From positions 310,001 to 374,000 of the forward strand of contig JAGTXZ010000021.1 of NCBI GenBank assembly GCA_018398575.1: 64,000 nucleotides of DNA, in the 5' to 3' direction. Below are positions 45,819-56,832 of this stretch, piece after piece. This DNA comes from Ampelomyces quisqualis. Its lineage: Eukaryota; Ascomycota; Dothideomycetes; Pleosporales; Phaeosphaeriaceae. The notes under the pieces were generated by a model. It saw only the letters and a list, made by a program, of their open reading frames with translations. It was not told where the DNA came from and ran no database searches. A program made the translations under genes and the position numbers. Within the stretch, counting starts at the first letter, position 1. The number at the start of each line of letters is the position of its first letter.

Positions 45819-48800
45819 TCATTTGATAAAGATGGAGTCCGATTTGCTCCAGAAGCCTCGCGTCTTATTCGCGTGATCCAGGCCAAGTGCGACGTTGTCC
45901 TTGCCGCTAAGCACGTCGGTCAAGACATCATCTATACGTGGGTCAGTACCGTCGTAGATGGGGAGATGACGCAACTCACCCTCTTCGATGTACTCGGGTT
46001 TTGCGTTAGGGGCGACAATGGCAAACTTGATCTTGTCAAGTTGCTTGCCCTTGATTTTGGTGAAGTCTGATAGTCGTTGCCTGGTCTCACTGAACGGCTC
46101 GCCCTGGCAGGTGTAAGTCATGTCCCTGGAATTCAGCATCTGCGTCCCTTACCTCTTTCAGCGTAAACGGGAAAGGAATGCCGTGCGCCTTGGAAGGCTC
46201 CCGGTCGAAGTGGAATGCCAGAATCTTCTTTGCTCCTTCCTCCTCCGGTAGCGACATGGCAAACAGTTGCGTGTAGTCGTATAAACCCATGACCTGGAAC
46301 TCCGGTGGCAGCAACTTGTGAAATTTGTGCATGGATGATTCGAAGACGCGAACTTTGGCCATGACCTCGTCGCTGATGTTGGCTTTCTTCTGGAGGGCCT
46401 GTAGAAGCTCTGACACTTGCGCAATCTTAGGTATCATCAATGTGTACTCCTCTTCCTTGCTGAGCCCTTCGGGTAACCATATGATCTTGATCGGCTTTCG
46501 TTGCTCCAGCTCGGTCAAACTCATGTCTAGAATTTCGTAGAACAATGCGTCCGATCTTTGATTCTGGTTTGCGGAATAGCTGTAGGGGCCTGGGAATAAT
46601 ATGTTGCTCAAAGTCGCGTTGACGTTGTACTTGACAGGTTGTTTCGCCTTTCCTGCAGCGTTGACTGTAAAGAAGCGCATGTGACTGGCTTCTGTCCCGA
46701 GATAGTCGGCGACTTTGCCGGCAAACTGGTTGTAGGTCATCTTCTTGCTCAAGACCAAAGCAAAAGAAGGCTCGTCATCATCGGCATTTCTTGGAACGAA
46801 TTCGACGCTGATCCTGTTTAGGAGGTAGTCGTAGAACTCTTTGGCTTCGACGCAGCCGCCAGTCGCCGTAATTTGGCTGCTCTCTTTTTCGTTCAAGACG
46901 CGCTGGACAGTCAGAATGTCGCCATCTTGAATCTCTGAGGCGGCTAGGGTAACCTTTGGTTTCATAGCCTCAATCATGTTCTGCTTGATCTCTTCTGACA
47001 GTTTGATTTGCGTACCGGCCGGCCAATCTAGCATTTGCAAAATGGTGGGGGTGAGATCCAGGACCTTATCCTGAAGCGCAGCGTAGAAAGTGCCAACTCC
47101 GTACAATGTTTGAGCCTTGGTGTTAAAGTGCTTCAAGAAGAGCATCAGAGGCCGGTTGCTCTGTTGCGCCTTCAGGTCGATCAACATTTCGCCAAATTGA
47201 GGCGCTCCGCTCTCGTCTCGCTTATCGGTGGTTTCGATCCAGAGTCTGAACGGTGATTGTTTCGTACCGTGCTTGCTGGCAGCTTCTTCCACAGTCATGT
47301 CTGGGAATTCCAGCAGAGTATCCGGCCGAACGGTGCCATTTTGCCTGTTGACCATTGACCATGGGCGCAGGAGGTCAGCGTCCATTCCGATATCTTCGCC
47401 CACGGTCTTGACGAATTCGGCCATGGTGGTTGTGCGGAGGGTCCGGAACAGTTTGGGGCTCGCGTCTTCGTCGGCATCGCCTTTCCATGGCACAATGTCG
47501 AAGCCCTGGTACAGCTTGAAATTCCTTTCGGATGCAACAGCAACATCCATGTAGAGATGGGCTTCTTCGCGTTCCTTCTTTCTCCGCTCAAAAGCAGCGC
47601 GCTCTTCCGCAAGGCGTTCAGCCAGATGCTTGGGTGGTACCACGCCTTTGCTGTCGATGAGCACATGATCCAGTCGAGTCTCTCTGATATACACCAACAT
47701 GTACGCGCTCATGGATCGCTTTGAAGACCATCCTCGCGTGTACGGATTTCGGTGTCCGACATTGCCATTGGCTTGCTGATAGTCGCCACCAAAGTTCTCT
47801 TCCAAGGCTTCCCGTAGCGTAGCTCGTGTGACCCGGTCATCGTCAAACTTGTAATAGTGTCCATCCTTGGCAGGTTTCAAGAAAGCATAGTAATGACCGG
47901 CATTGAGATCGCCGCTGTGGACAAGGACGCCGTGCAAGTGATATATCCACGACTCGGATCGATCGGCGCCCTCGGAGAGGTATGGCGAAGCATCCCAGAC
48001 TTCGGGAAATTCGTAGCGATCGTTGACCTTCATCATGGCATCACGTTGGAAGTCGTACTCGAAGCGTTTGAGCTGGAGGTGGAGGACGGGCGGGAAACTT
48101 TCGAAAATGACACCCTTCTTCGCATCTTGCAGGCCAAATCCCTCGGCGAAGTACTTGTTCTCTCCGTCCATTGTTTCGACTTGGATGTAGTCCTTGAAGC
48201 TGTCGTCGAGGTTCTTATTGCCGCTGACATTGAGCTGAATATCCCAGAAATCTTCTATCCTCGAGGACTCGAAGTCGACGTTTATACAGGAAATGTAAGT
48301 CTTCATCTTTCCGACAAACATGTTGGTCAGCGCGCCCTCAGCTTGGGTGCCTTTCATTCGCTCGTCTAGCTTGTCCATGAGCACACGCGACAATTCCTGC
48401 ACGTCCTGTTGCTCGAAAATCTGCTTGGAATCCCAGCCAAACGACTGTGTGAGATCCGTGGTTCCTACGGCCTGGGAGGATGACTGCAGGAGGTAGAAGA
48501 GGCGCTGGAGAGCATAGGCACTGTTCAGGCGATCGGATTCTTCGGCAGTCGGTATTTGATACACGGCCTGCAGGATCAGTTGTGCAAGGTTGGAAAGAGG
48601 AACAAATCAATGCGTACCTGACGAAAAGCGTTGGTGAAGTACAGCGACTGAAGCAGTGAGTTGAGATAGCATGTGGCGCCCTGGTTTTTGAGGCCGACCA
48701 TGCCCGTCTCTTTCTTGGAATCGTAGCTAGCCAGGTCAGACATGCCATGACCATGCCATGGGCAGAGGTGGTGAGTGCTTACTTGATGAAGTTGTGCCAC

Positions 48801-49296
48801 AGCACGCCGGTTGGGTCCTTGAGCACTCGGATGTATGCCGTGATGTTGGCCTGGTTGTCCTCAATCAGGGGCCGTTCCCGATTGTCCCACGAGTTGGCAA
48901 ACAGCCGGCGGATCTCTGCAAAGCGCGTGAAGCCCCAGTCGCCCTCGTCGGCGGTGAAGCGGTGGTGTGCTGTGTGGGTGGTGTATATGGTCGGGTCCTG
49001 CGGGTTCCAGAGCACCAGCATAAACTGCAGGCAGGCGTGCCAGTCGTCGGGCATGTGCTTCTCCTCGAAGGCCTGCTCGAGGTAGAGCGAGGCGAAGTCG
49101 ACGTTGTTACCGTAGGGAAACAGGAGAATGCGCCATGGATGTCCGGCGCACTCGAACAAGGGCCCATGCTCGCGCTTGTTGAGCGAGCGCCAGTCGTTGA
49201 TCTCCCACGTGTGGATGGTCTCTGCGTCGGTCTCCTGGTCCGGCAGCTCGGGCATGTGCTTCTTCACGAAGGCATCGAAGTCGTCGGCACGGGGCT

Positions 49297-49328
<32 letters not shown>

Positions 49329-49471
49329 TCCATGGGGTCGTCGGCGTCGGCGTCGGGGGTGATGATGGCGACATGGTGCTTCTCGTCGTACTCGTCGTCG
49401 ACGAGCATGTCGCTTCCGATCTTGGGGGCGTCGAGCGTCAGCTGCTGCAGGTCTCGGTCTAGCACGTCCAT
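45819..49471 (-). CDS. ubp15: Ubiquitin-specific protease Ubp15/USP7 (MATH-USP-UBL)
   Basis: This deubiquitinating cysteine protease is, in relatives, linked to cell cycle, peroxisome and endosome functions. Four minus-strand exons, 49471-48783, 48726-48618, 48567-46153 and 46103-45819, with introns of 56, 50 and 49 nt, give 1,165 residues (yeast 1,230; human USP7 1,102). An acidic N-terminus with a DADAD run precedes a MATH domain (about 85-225). The USP domain starts at KKETGMVGLKNQGATCYLNS with catalytic Cys about 249; the His box is SWIYHLHGVLVHSGDLNAGH followed by YYAFLKP. C-terminal HUBL domains run from about 600, and the C-terminus includes GEPFSETRQRLSDF and ends SKSDSIFIK. An upstream in-frame ATG at 49504 would add 11 residues. 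It is divergent from the mitochondrial kinase gene over about 440 bp. Confidence 0.95.
49300..49331. repeat. Coding GTCGGC hexanucleotide repeat in ubp15
   Basis: Tandem GTCGGC units (minus-strand GCCGAC) encode the DADADAD run in the acidic N-terminus, with a second short block after a PMDD interruption. Such a tract can change length in whole codons. Confidence 0.8.
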
Positions 49472-49912
49472 GGCTCGCGGGCGCGGTGGTGTTGCGGGGT
49501 GCATGGCTCGCGGGTGGTGGGCGCAAGAGAGCTTACCTGATCCATTGGCGGGGCTGCTGGTCGGGGGGGCGCATTCACTGGGGCGCAGGGAAGAGAGGGA
49601 AGCTCCGCTTAGTGTCTCGGTGGGGTGGGCACGTCTGAGCTGCCGATGCGCCAAGGGAATTTCCATGTATTGTATCCCGCATTTGTACCAATTCGCGTTA
49701 GCTATACCCGCTCGACCAGCTGACCCGAGGTGCTTAGTGTGTGTGACGGGTATTGTATGACTAATACTTGCCAAGCGAGCGTACAAAACACTAGACAATA
49801 CACGCTGCTTGCGTAACAGGTAACATTGAAAAATACGGGCCTGGCTCTCCTCCGGTCAGCTTGTGGAGCGGGTATAGAGTACCAACCCGCCTGATGTAGT
49901 CCAGCATCGAAC
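49472..49912. other. Divergent promoter ubp15 / mitochondrial kinase
   Basis: About 440 bp shared by two divergent genes; no further feature recognised. Confidence 0.45.
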
Positions 49913-51368
49913 ATGCACGCCGCCACGACACGCTCGACACGCTCGACACGCTTGACACGCTCCGCTGCCGGCCGGCGCTGCACTCGCTCGTCGACAGCGG
50001 CGGCGTGGAGGCCCTCCTCGGCGCTCGACCAGTACGAACATGCCCGCCCCCGCTGCCACGGCACCGCCTGTTGACCGCGCTCCAGATGGGTGCAGCGCGA
50101 CGCCCGCCCCATCAGCCTGCGCCAGCTGACCTTCTTCGGGAGGACGCTGACCGAGTCGCGGCTGCTCGACTCGGCCAACTACTGCCGCCTCGAGCTGCCC
50201 ACCAGGCTGGCCCACCGGCTGCGCGACATGCAGACCCTGCCCTACGTCGTCGTCGCCAACCCGCACCTCGCCCACGTCTACGAGTCGTACCTGCGCGCCT
50301 TCGAGCGCTTCCGCCGCGTGCCCCACGTCCGCTCGCTCGACGACAACGACAGCTACTGCCAGCTGCTCGAGGCCACGCTGGCCGAGCACGCCACCGTCAT
50401 CCCCCGCCTGGCCACGGGCGTGCTCGAGGTGCGCGGCCTCGTCAAGCCCGAGGAGACGGACAGGTTCATGACCACCATGCTGCGATCGGTAGGGCCGCCG
50501 CGCCGCGCCCGACCGCGCCCCCTGCTGACACGTGCAGCGCATCTCGCGACGCGTGATTGCCGAACAGCATCTCGCCCTGACCCAAACCTTCCACTCGCCC
50601 TGGCACTTCCCCCAAGCGCAGCTGCTGCACGACCAGGAAGCCGTCGGCGAGATCTTGCTGCGATGCAATGCCCGAGAGATTGTCCACGCCTGCGGCAAGA
50701 CCACGCAGGCCCTGATCCGGCGTGCATACGGCCCGAACGTCCACATCCCGCACATCAAACTCTCCGGTCACCTCGACGCCACCTTCCCGTACATGCCGAC
50801 TCACCTCGAGTACATCATTGGCGAGCTGTTGCGCAACTCCATCCAGGCCGTCATCGAGCAGCCCACTTGCCAACATGCCGAGCCGCCGCCCATCGAGGTG
50901 CTGATTTGCGAAACCACCCAACACGTCATCATCAGGATCTCCGACCAGGGAGGCGGCGTGCCCAACGAACTGTTGCCGTATCTGTGGAGCTTCAGCAAGG
51001 GACCACGTCGCGAGAAGAGGCTCGAGAATCTCGCCAGAGTGCCCAAGCTTCTTGGCACATCACAAGAGCTGCAGGTTCCTGAGCCTGCACCGCATCTGTC
51101 GTCCGAGCTGCAGCAGAAGCTCGGCACGCCCTCGCAGCACGGCGACGCTGGCACACACCATGGCTCGCTTTCGTCGCTTACCGGCCGCGCCCCAGATCTA
51201 CGCCTTGGTATTGGCCTGCCCATGTCGAGGCTGTACGCAGAATACTGGGCAGGCTCTCTCGAGATCCACAGCCTAGAAGGCTACGGCGCCGACGCCTTCC
51301 TCCAGATTTCCAAGCTCGGCAACAAGAACGAGCGCCTGACCACAAGAGCATCCATGGACGCGATATGA
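49913..51368 (+). CDS. Mitochondrial PDK/BCKDK-family protein kinase
   Basis: A GHKL-fold kinase that phosphorylates and inactivates the E1 subunit of a mitochondrial 2-oxoacid dehydrogenase (pyruvate or branched-chain). Three exons, 49913-50031, 50086-50488 and 50538-51368, with introns of 54 and 49 nt, give 450 residues. The first intron removes an in-frame TGA and its length is divisible by three. The N-terminus MHAATTRSTRSTRLTRSAAG is Arg/Ser/Thr-rich without acids, as in a mitochondrial presequence. Family blocks: WVQRDARPISLRQLTFFGRT, LPTRLAHRLRDMQTLPYVVV, the N-box ELLRNSIQAVIE, the G1 box ISDQGGGVP, and the G2 region GIGLPMSRLYAEYWAGSLE. A Ser/Gly/Gln-rich insert (about 358-390) sits in the ATP-lid region. 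I cannot decide between pyruvate and branched-chain substrate. Confidence 0.92.
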
Positions 51369-51665
51369 CCTTGGCCCAACCGTTGACTGTAGCATATCTG
51401 GCGGCTAGTTCTCAATTTTTCCCGTTTTCGTACCATGGTCGTGGTGACAATGTAACCAAAATGCGTTGCCGCGCCTGCTTGATGGTTCCATGGTCAAAGT
51501 CGAGCTTAGTGCACGTGAGGACATCTGCGCCTGCTTGAGACCGGACGCCCAGCATGCCTCCTTCTCCATCGACGCACACCTTCTCTCCGCCCTGGTAACC
51601 TGCAACTCTACATCAACCTACACCAGAAAACATAATTAGCACTTGGCTAGCAGACAGTGCTCAGT
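51369..51665. other. Intergenic after the kinase gene
   Basis: 3' UTR and a short promoter for the next plus-strand gene; nothing else seen. Confidence 0.4.
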
Positions 51666-53936
51666 ATGACAACCTATACTAGTGTAAGATCTCTACATGT
51701 CCTAATTCGTCGTCTACTGACCTTGATGTAGTGTGCTGCTGAAGCCAACAGCGGCGTCACCGGCCATGCTCATCCTGCGAGTGTCGACAGCTTAGACACG
51801 TCAGCCGAAGCACTATGCCATGTCAACGCCTGCGTCCGCGACTTGAAGCTCCATGTTGTCCTACGTGGTCTAGCCAATGCAGATCTTCCCCCAACATCTG
51901 CAGTAGTTCTTCCTCGCGTCCGGCGTTCAGCAATCGGTGATGGAGCTGTCCAGCACCTCGATGTCGTGTCGTGCTGGAAAGGCCTGTCGTTCTCAACAGT
52001 ACTAGAGCTTACCATGTGGGAGGATTTCTTTAAAGAAAGCTTGGTGTCCCAGATCAAGCAACGCCTGCAACACGAGTTTGTTGAGAAGCTCAAGGCTTTT
52101 CCCGGTACGCACACTTCTTCCACTCGGCCTTGTGATCTTGGTCTCGGGACTCCACGGCTGCTGATACTGACTACCCTCCAGATCCGCTGAACGAGTCCCT
52201 CCTTGTCTCACGGCTGACCGATGCCTTGGTCCGCGAGCAGCCTCTACTGCTCGACGTCTCTATGACCCAGTTGGTACACGACATGATCTCGTCAGTGTAT
52301 AAGATGTATCGCAACGAAACTACGGTCCGCAGGTTCGCGTGGTCACTGTCCTGCGAACAGCTGCCCAGCCTGGTCTACAACTTCATTCGGGCGCAGGATT
52401 GCTTCATCCACACGATCGGCGGCCCTTATCTGTTGTTCGACGTCGTCGGTACCTATACTGGCGGTGTCTTGACAGTCTACGCGGACATACACTGGCAAGC
52501 ACCGAGAATCACCTTTTCTGCGCTCCCAACCCAATTGTCGGACGGGGAGAAGTACCACATCACGCCTCACCACAGCGACGCGACCCTCAGCAGAGCTGGT
52601 AGCGATGGCTTCTCTTTGGCCAGAGATGAGATCACGTATTCCTTGTCCAAGTCACCGTTGGCTTTGCAGTGGGACCCTTGGCTAGAATGCTTCCACGGCC
52701 CTGTCCAGTATGGTATCGAAGTAGGTCGATGAAGAAGTCCCCGACATTGACAACTACTGACATATGCAGAGCCATGGTGGTGTGCTTGAAACTGTTTTGT
52801 CTGCCAAGATTACGACACCGTTTCATGCCGGTGTGCATTTCGAACGAGTCTCTCGGTATAGCATCAAGCTTGAAGTGAATGAGCCTAAGCATATCGACAC
52901 CCGTAATTGCAATAGTCAATCGCTTCACGCAATGCCTGTCGATAAGCCTATGCACGGAGCAGACGCTTCTCAGCATGATGCTCGCCTTGCGTACCAGTCA
53001 AGGGCACAACCAGAGCTGTATGCCGGCTCTTCGCATCAGCACGGTTCTCCATGGATCCCATCGTATTCCACCACCCCTCTTTCCAAAATCGATTGCGTGC
53101 CTGTGCGACAGTGGAACACGAGTAGGAATAACCAGAATTTCAAGCAAGAAGCAACAGACTGCCAAGATGATGAAATTGGCCAGCACCCGTTCCAGGACAA
53201 CTTGCCGAGCTGCAGTCACACGATTCATACACGTCGCGATTCGGTCATGGACGGTTCGTCATTCAAGCGCAAAGGTTGCCATGCAGCTGGTTTGACCATC
53301 CACCCCCGTGGGTCGTTTGCACTCGACAAGGCTCTGCCTTTCGATTCCGAAGTCACTCCTAAACGCCGGAAAGTCGACCATCACGACGAGGCAAACGACT
53401 TGTCCATGGAGGACGCCAATGATGAAGCCCTGCTCGCACATTTCGCCGGCATCAGCACTGGCCTGATGGGAGATGCACAGTCTTCACCTACGCTGGACCG
53501 CCCCTACTGGTCCGAGAAAGAAGATGTCGAACCTCATTCAGCGTCGAAGGTCTATGCCGGCCCCAGGAACCATACCGCCGCCCTGGCAAGCAACAAGCGA
53601 ACCTCATTTACATGGCGTGGTGGTCCACCTCGTTGTGGAGCCTTGATGACGGCTCAGTCTCGACGTTCGACCACCGACTCCAGCCCAACGGACGAAACCA
53701 ATACCCCTGCAACAGCCAGCTCCAGCTCCACAGAAGCACTATCCCAGGAGCAGATTCAGCGCAATTACATGGAGTTTGAGCAACGCAAGAAACAAAAAGC
53801 TGCCGAGAAGGCTTACTACATGGCGACGATTCCGGGCTTCGATGGCGTGGTTAGTCCGACGGACATGCATGACAAGACGTTTGAGAGGATCTTCATGAAT
53901 AACGACGACGAGAATGAGAATACGGCGAGCGATTAG
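51666..53936 (+). CDS. Conserved-looking fungal protein of unknown function, probably nuclear
   Basis: I do not recognise the family. Four exons are proposed: 51666-51683, 51732-52104, 52182-52720 and 52770-53936; introns are 48, 77 and 49 nt and the product is 698 residues. The mini-exon 1 (MTTYTS) is inferred from an ATG followed by a GTAAGA donor, in frame with exon 2; a later start is possible. The N-terminal half (about 30-310) looks globular, e.g. LRGLANADLPPTSAVVLPRV, EDFFKESLVSQIKQRLQHEF and LLLDVSMTQLVHDMISSVYK. From about 330 it is low-complexity, with a good nuclear signal TPKRRKVDHHDE near 515. A short helix EQIQRNYMEFEQRKKQKAAE with AYYMATIPGFDGVV near the end may be an interaction motif. 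The C-terminus is acidic. Confidence 0.75.
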
Positions 53937-54545
53937 GTGTCGGAAGTCGATGATGTGAGTGATGGTGACGCGAGTGTGTGCTTTGATGTTTGACGCGAGA
54001 ATGACGGAATGTTTTCGAGTACGTTGGGCCTGTGCCGGCTGGATGAGATTGTTTCCCGTTTGTTTCCTTGAGAGGTCTCGTGCATTGAGTTTGAAGTCGG
54101 GTGTGCTCGCTACATGGCGCCTTTTTATTCTTCCTTGAGGAATACACGATTGCGCATTCACATGTGATTGTGTTCATTCCGTGTACGTCTTGTCGGGAAC
54201 ATGTTTTTTCTAACCCGCTGTGGTCACGACACGCGATCAGGCACACGCTGTAAGTATAGTAAAATGCTTAGATTGGCATCGCTGCACAGTGTCTTATCGT
54301 TGAGTGCAGGTGACGTCATCAATCGTCTGAAGTAGCTTTCACGCTCGTCGATCGCGTGCGGACTTGACGGACCCGAATTGTATCTGCGCGGATTTGAAAG
54401 GCGGATGCGATGAAGAGAAGGAGGGTGGCTTCAAGGGCGTTGGATCTGAAATGGGCATGCGGGATGGTGGCTTGGTGAAAGTATAAAGGCGCGGCTGATC
54501 CCACTGCAAGAGTATACACCTGCCGTCTGTCTTGATCACTTCACG
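53937..54545. other. Intergenic, 3' region then NmrA-gene promoter
   Basis: No gene seen. A TATAAAG box at 54482-54488 lies 58 bp before the next ATG. Confidence 0.5.
54482..54488 (+). promoter_or_regulatory. TATA box of the NmrA-like gene
   Basis: TATAAAG within GTATAAAGGCGCGG, at a normal distance from the start at 54546. Confidence 0.6.
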
Positions 54546-55562
54546 ATGGCTCCTTTATACGCTTCTCAACAAGCTCCCGGCTTCGTCAACCGCCTGCAAA
54601 ACATCGCCATTGTCGGCGCAGGCGGCACCATAGGATCCTACATTGTCTCCGCACTCCTGTCAAAGCAGACCATCAACGTGACAGCCGTCACCCGCACCGA
54701 CTCGAAAAGCACATTCGCCCAAGGCGTCAAAATCGCACAAGTCGACTACACCAACACCGACACCATTGTAGCCGCTCTCAAAGGCCACGACGCCCTCATC
54801 ATCACCCTAAGCGTCACCGCCGCACGAGACACCCAAGCCAAACTCATCCACGCAGCCGCCGCCGCCAGCATCCCCTGGATCCTCCCAAACGAATTCGGCA
54901 TGTACAACACCGACTCGGCGCAAAACGACACCATTGGGCCCAGCAAGACGCACGACCGCGCCCTCATCGAATCGCTCCATCTCTCGTGGATAGGACTTAC
55001 CTGCGGCTTCTGGTACGAACACTCGCTCTCGCACCCCGAGCTATTCGGCTTCGACATTGCAAACCGCCGCATCACGCTTTTCGACAACGGCCTGCAGAAA
55101 CTCAATTCCTCGACCTGGGCTTTCACGGCCCGCGCCGTCGCGCACATTGTGTCCTTGCCTGTCTTGCCGCACGATGAGCACGATACTCGGCTTTCACTCG
55201 ACGCGTATCGTAATCGCATGGTGTTTGTCTCTTCGTTTGCCGTTTCGCAACACGATATGTTTGCGTCGCTGCGGCGCGTCACGGATACTGCTGAATCGGA
55301 CTGGGAGGTTACGGCTGTGTCGGCGCAGCAGCGGTTCGTGGATGCGCGGGGGGAAGTGCGCAAGGGGAATTTTGCCATGTTGGGGAGGTGTTTGTATTCG
55401 CGCTATTTTTACGAGGATGCGGGGTTGTTTGAAAAGGGGCATGGGCTGGAGAATCGGCGGTTGGGGTTGCTGGGTGAATCAGAGGAGGAGGTGGATCGCG
55501 CGACGGAGAGGGCGGTGGGGTTGGTGGAGAGTGGGTATTGGGAGAGGTATGGGAGGAGATGA
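54546..55562 (+). CDS. NmrA-like / isoflavone-reductase-like NAD(P)-binding protein
   Basis: An atypical short-chain dehydrogenase-fold protein, either a reductase of a small aromatic or secondary-metabolite substrate or an NmrA-type redox sensor. It is a single exon of 338 residues. The Rossmann dinucleotide motif IAIVGAGGTIGSYIVSALL (about 21-39) is clear, followed by VTAVTRTDS and the beta-alpha repeats DALIITLSV and IPWILPNEFGMYN. An extra central block, WIGLTCGFWYEHSL, is shared by fungal isoflavone-reductase-like proteins. The C-terminal part (SRYFYEDAGLFEKGHGLENR) also fits that group. No signal peptide, so probably cytosolic. Codon use toward the 3' end becomes G-rich at third positions compared with the C-rich 5' half. 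Substrate unknown. Confidence 0.85.
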   Translation: MAPLYASQQAPGFVNRLQNIAIVGAGGTIGSYIVSALLSKQTINVTAVTRTDSKSTFAQGVKIAQVDYTNTDTIVAALKGHDALIITLSVTAARDTQAKLIHAAAAASIPWILPNEFGMYNTDSAQNDTIGPSKTHDRALIESLHLSWIGLTCGFWYEHSLSHPELFGFDIANRRITLFDNGLQKLNSSTWAFTARAVAHIVSLPVLPHDEHDTRLSLDAYRNRMVFVSSFAVSQHDMFASLRRVTDTAESDWEVTAVSAQQRFVDARGEVRKGNFAMLGRCLYSRYFYEDAGLFEKGHGLENRRLGLLGESEEEVDRATERAVGLVESGYWERYGRR

Positions 55563-56039
55563 GAGGCGAGGCAATGTGGAGAGGATTGGAATGAATTATC
55601 GAGTTCTTGTTGGTCAAGACTAGGCTTTGACTCGATATGCCAGTTTAGGAGGAATAAAAACTTGAGGAAAGAAAATCCAAACATGCACTTATCCCACCGT
55701 GTTCACAACTACCTTTTGCGGCGCTCAGCCCTTTGAATTATCGCAAGCCCAAGGCAATGAAGACGTCGTAACATCAACGCAGCTTCGGAAGATCTCGAGT
55801 CAGCAAATCCATGCCGTCGTGGACTGTGGTGTCAGCAGCTAATGGTACTGTTGTAGTCGCGTACTCCAGCATGTCAAATGCTCTCTTCCTCACGCTCTAG
55901 TGTACCTCTACACCACAGGGACACTACTTGATATTGCCGATACTTATTCCTCTCCAACTATACGTATGCATCTCCTAGCAGCGATATTTACAGCTCCAAA
56001 AATTCTTTGCAAGCTTGACCTTCCAGGCACGCAGCGAGC
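55563..56039. other. Intergenic after the NmrA-like gene
   Basis: 3' region of the NmrA-like gene followed by sequence with no open frames. Nothing recognised. Confidence 0.45.
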
Positions 56040-56400
56040 AGTTGTCGATGCTCGTGCAGCACTTTTGTTTTAACACTGAAGATAAAATTATATTGCTAGC
56101 TATACAGGTACCTCATCCTTCACTCGCGATACGCTCAAGATATTGCATACCCTGGGTGAAGATGGTTGAGTACACTTTTGGGGCCGGTCATATGGTGATG
56201 TCCTTTGATCTGACCTTCGCAGCCATGTTCCCAGATCATTTCGGACACGTACTGCTTCACAGTACAATCCAGCCTGATGACTATTATGATGGCCAGTGGG
56301 AACTGCTAGTCGAGACACGGAGTACACCATGCTAGGGTTCTTCCGGGAGTGTGTTGAAGCCAGACTAGAAGCGTGGCTGGTAGGAAATCATGCAAGCTCT
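56040..56400 (+). pseudogene. S33/TAP-like alpha/beta-hydrolase fragment, decayed
   Basis: One frame reads TFAAMFPDHFGHVLLHSTIQ then PDDYYDGQWELLVET. This is the segment just after the nucleophile elbow in fungal tripeptidyl-aminopeptidase-like hydrolases (family S33). A second frame continues MLGFFRECVEARLEAW. Immediately upstream, where GxSxG should be, the sequence reads TFGAGHMVMSFD, so the catalytic Ser is gone. The N-terminal part and the C-terminal TAP domain are absent. The match is one conserved stretch of about 35 residues plus its correct continuation after a frame change; I judge it a gene fragment. No product is expected. Confidence 0.55.
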
Positions 56401-56832
56401 GGAATCATAGCTGGGTCGTTGCTACAGTGACTCGGCAACGGTCTCTATGAGCTTCTTTATAATTGAGACGTCACACCAGCTTCTTATATCAATACGGCAA
56501 CTGCCGAGTGGCAGCCAGGTACCACTCTGTGCCAGGAGTTGAAGTATACCGTCATCTACTACCCCAGTTCCTTCCCGCTTCTCACGTATCACGCTGGTGT
56601 AGCTTTCAAGCGTGATTGAGATAGAATACTCAAGTCGCCTGCGCCAGAGCCATCGTCGAATAGTGGCTAATAAATCACGTGGGCTGCACGCGCAAAGTTC
56701 AGTACCATTGTATTTGATACACTGTCACCGATTCAAGAACACCCGCTTCCCAAGTACGCCACCTTGTGTTCATGAGCTGAGGTCTAAAAGCAAGAAAGCT
56801 GAATCAACATCACTCTTCCAGAGCTCATCGCG
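56401..56832. other. Uncharacterised remnant DNA between two genes
   Basis: Short frames on both strands, none with a recognised domain. It may include further decayed hydrolase sequence and the 3' UTR of the dehydrogenase gene. Confidence 0.35.
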
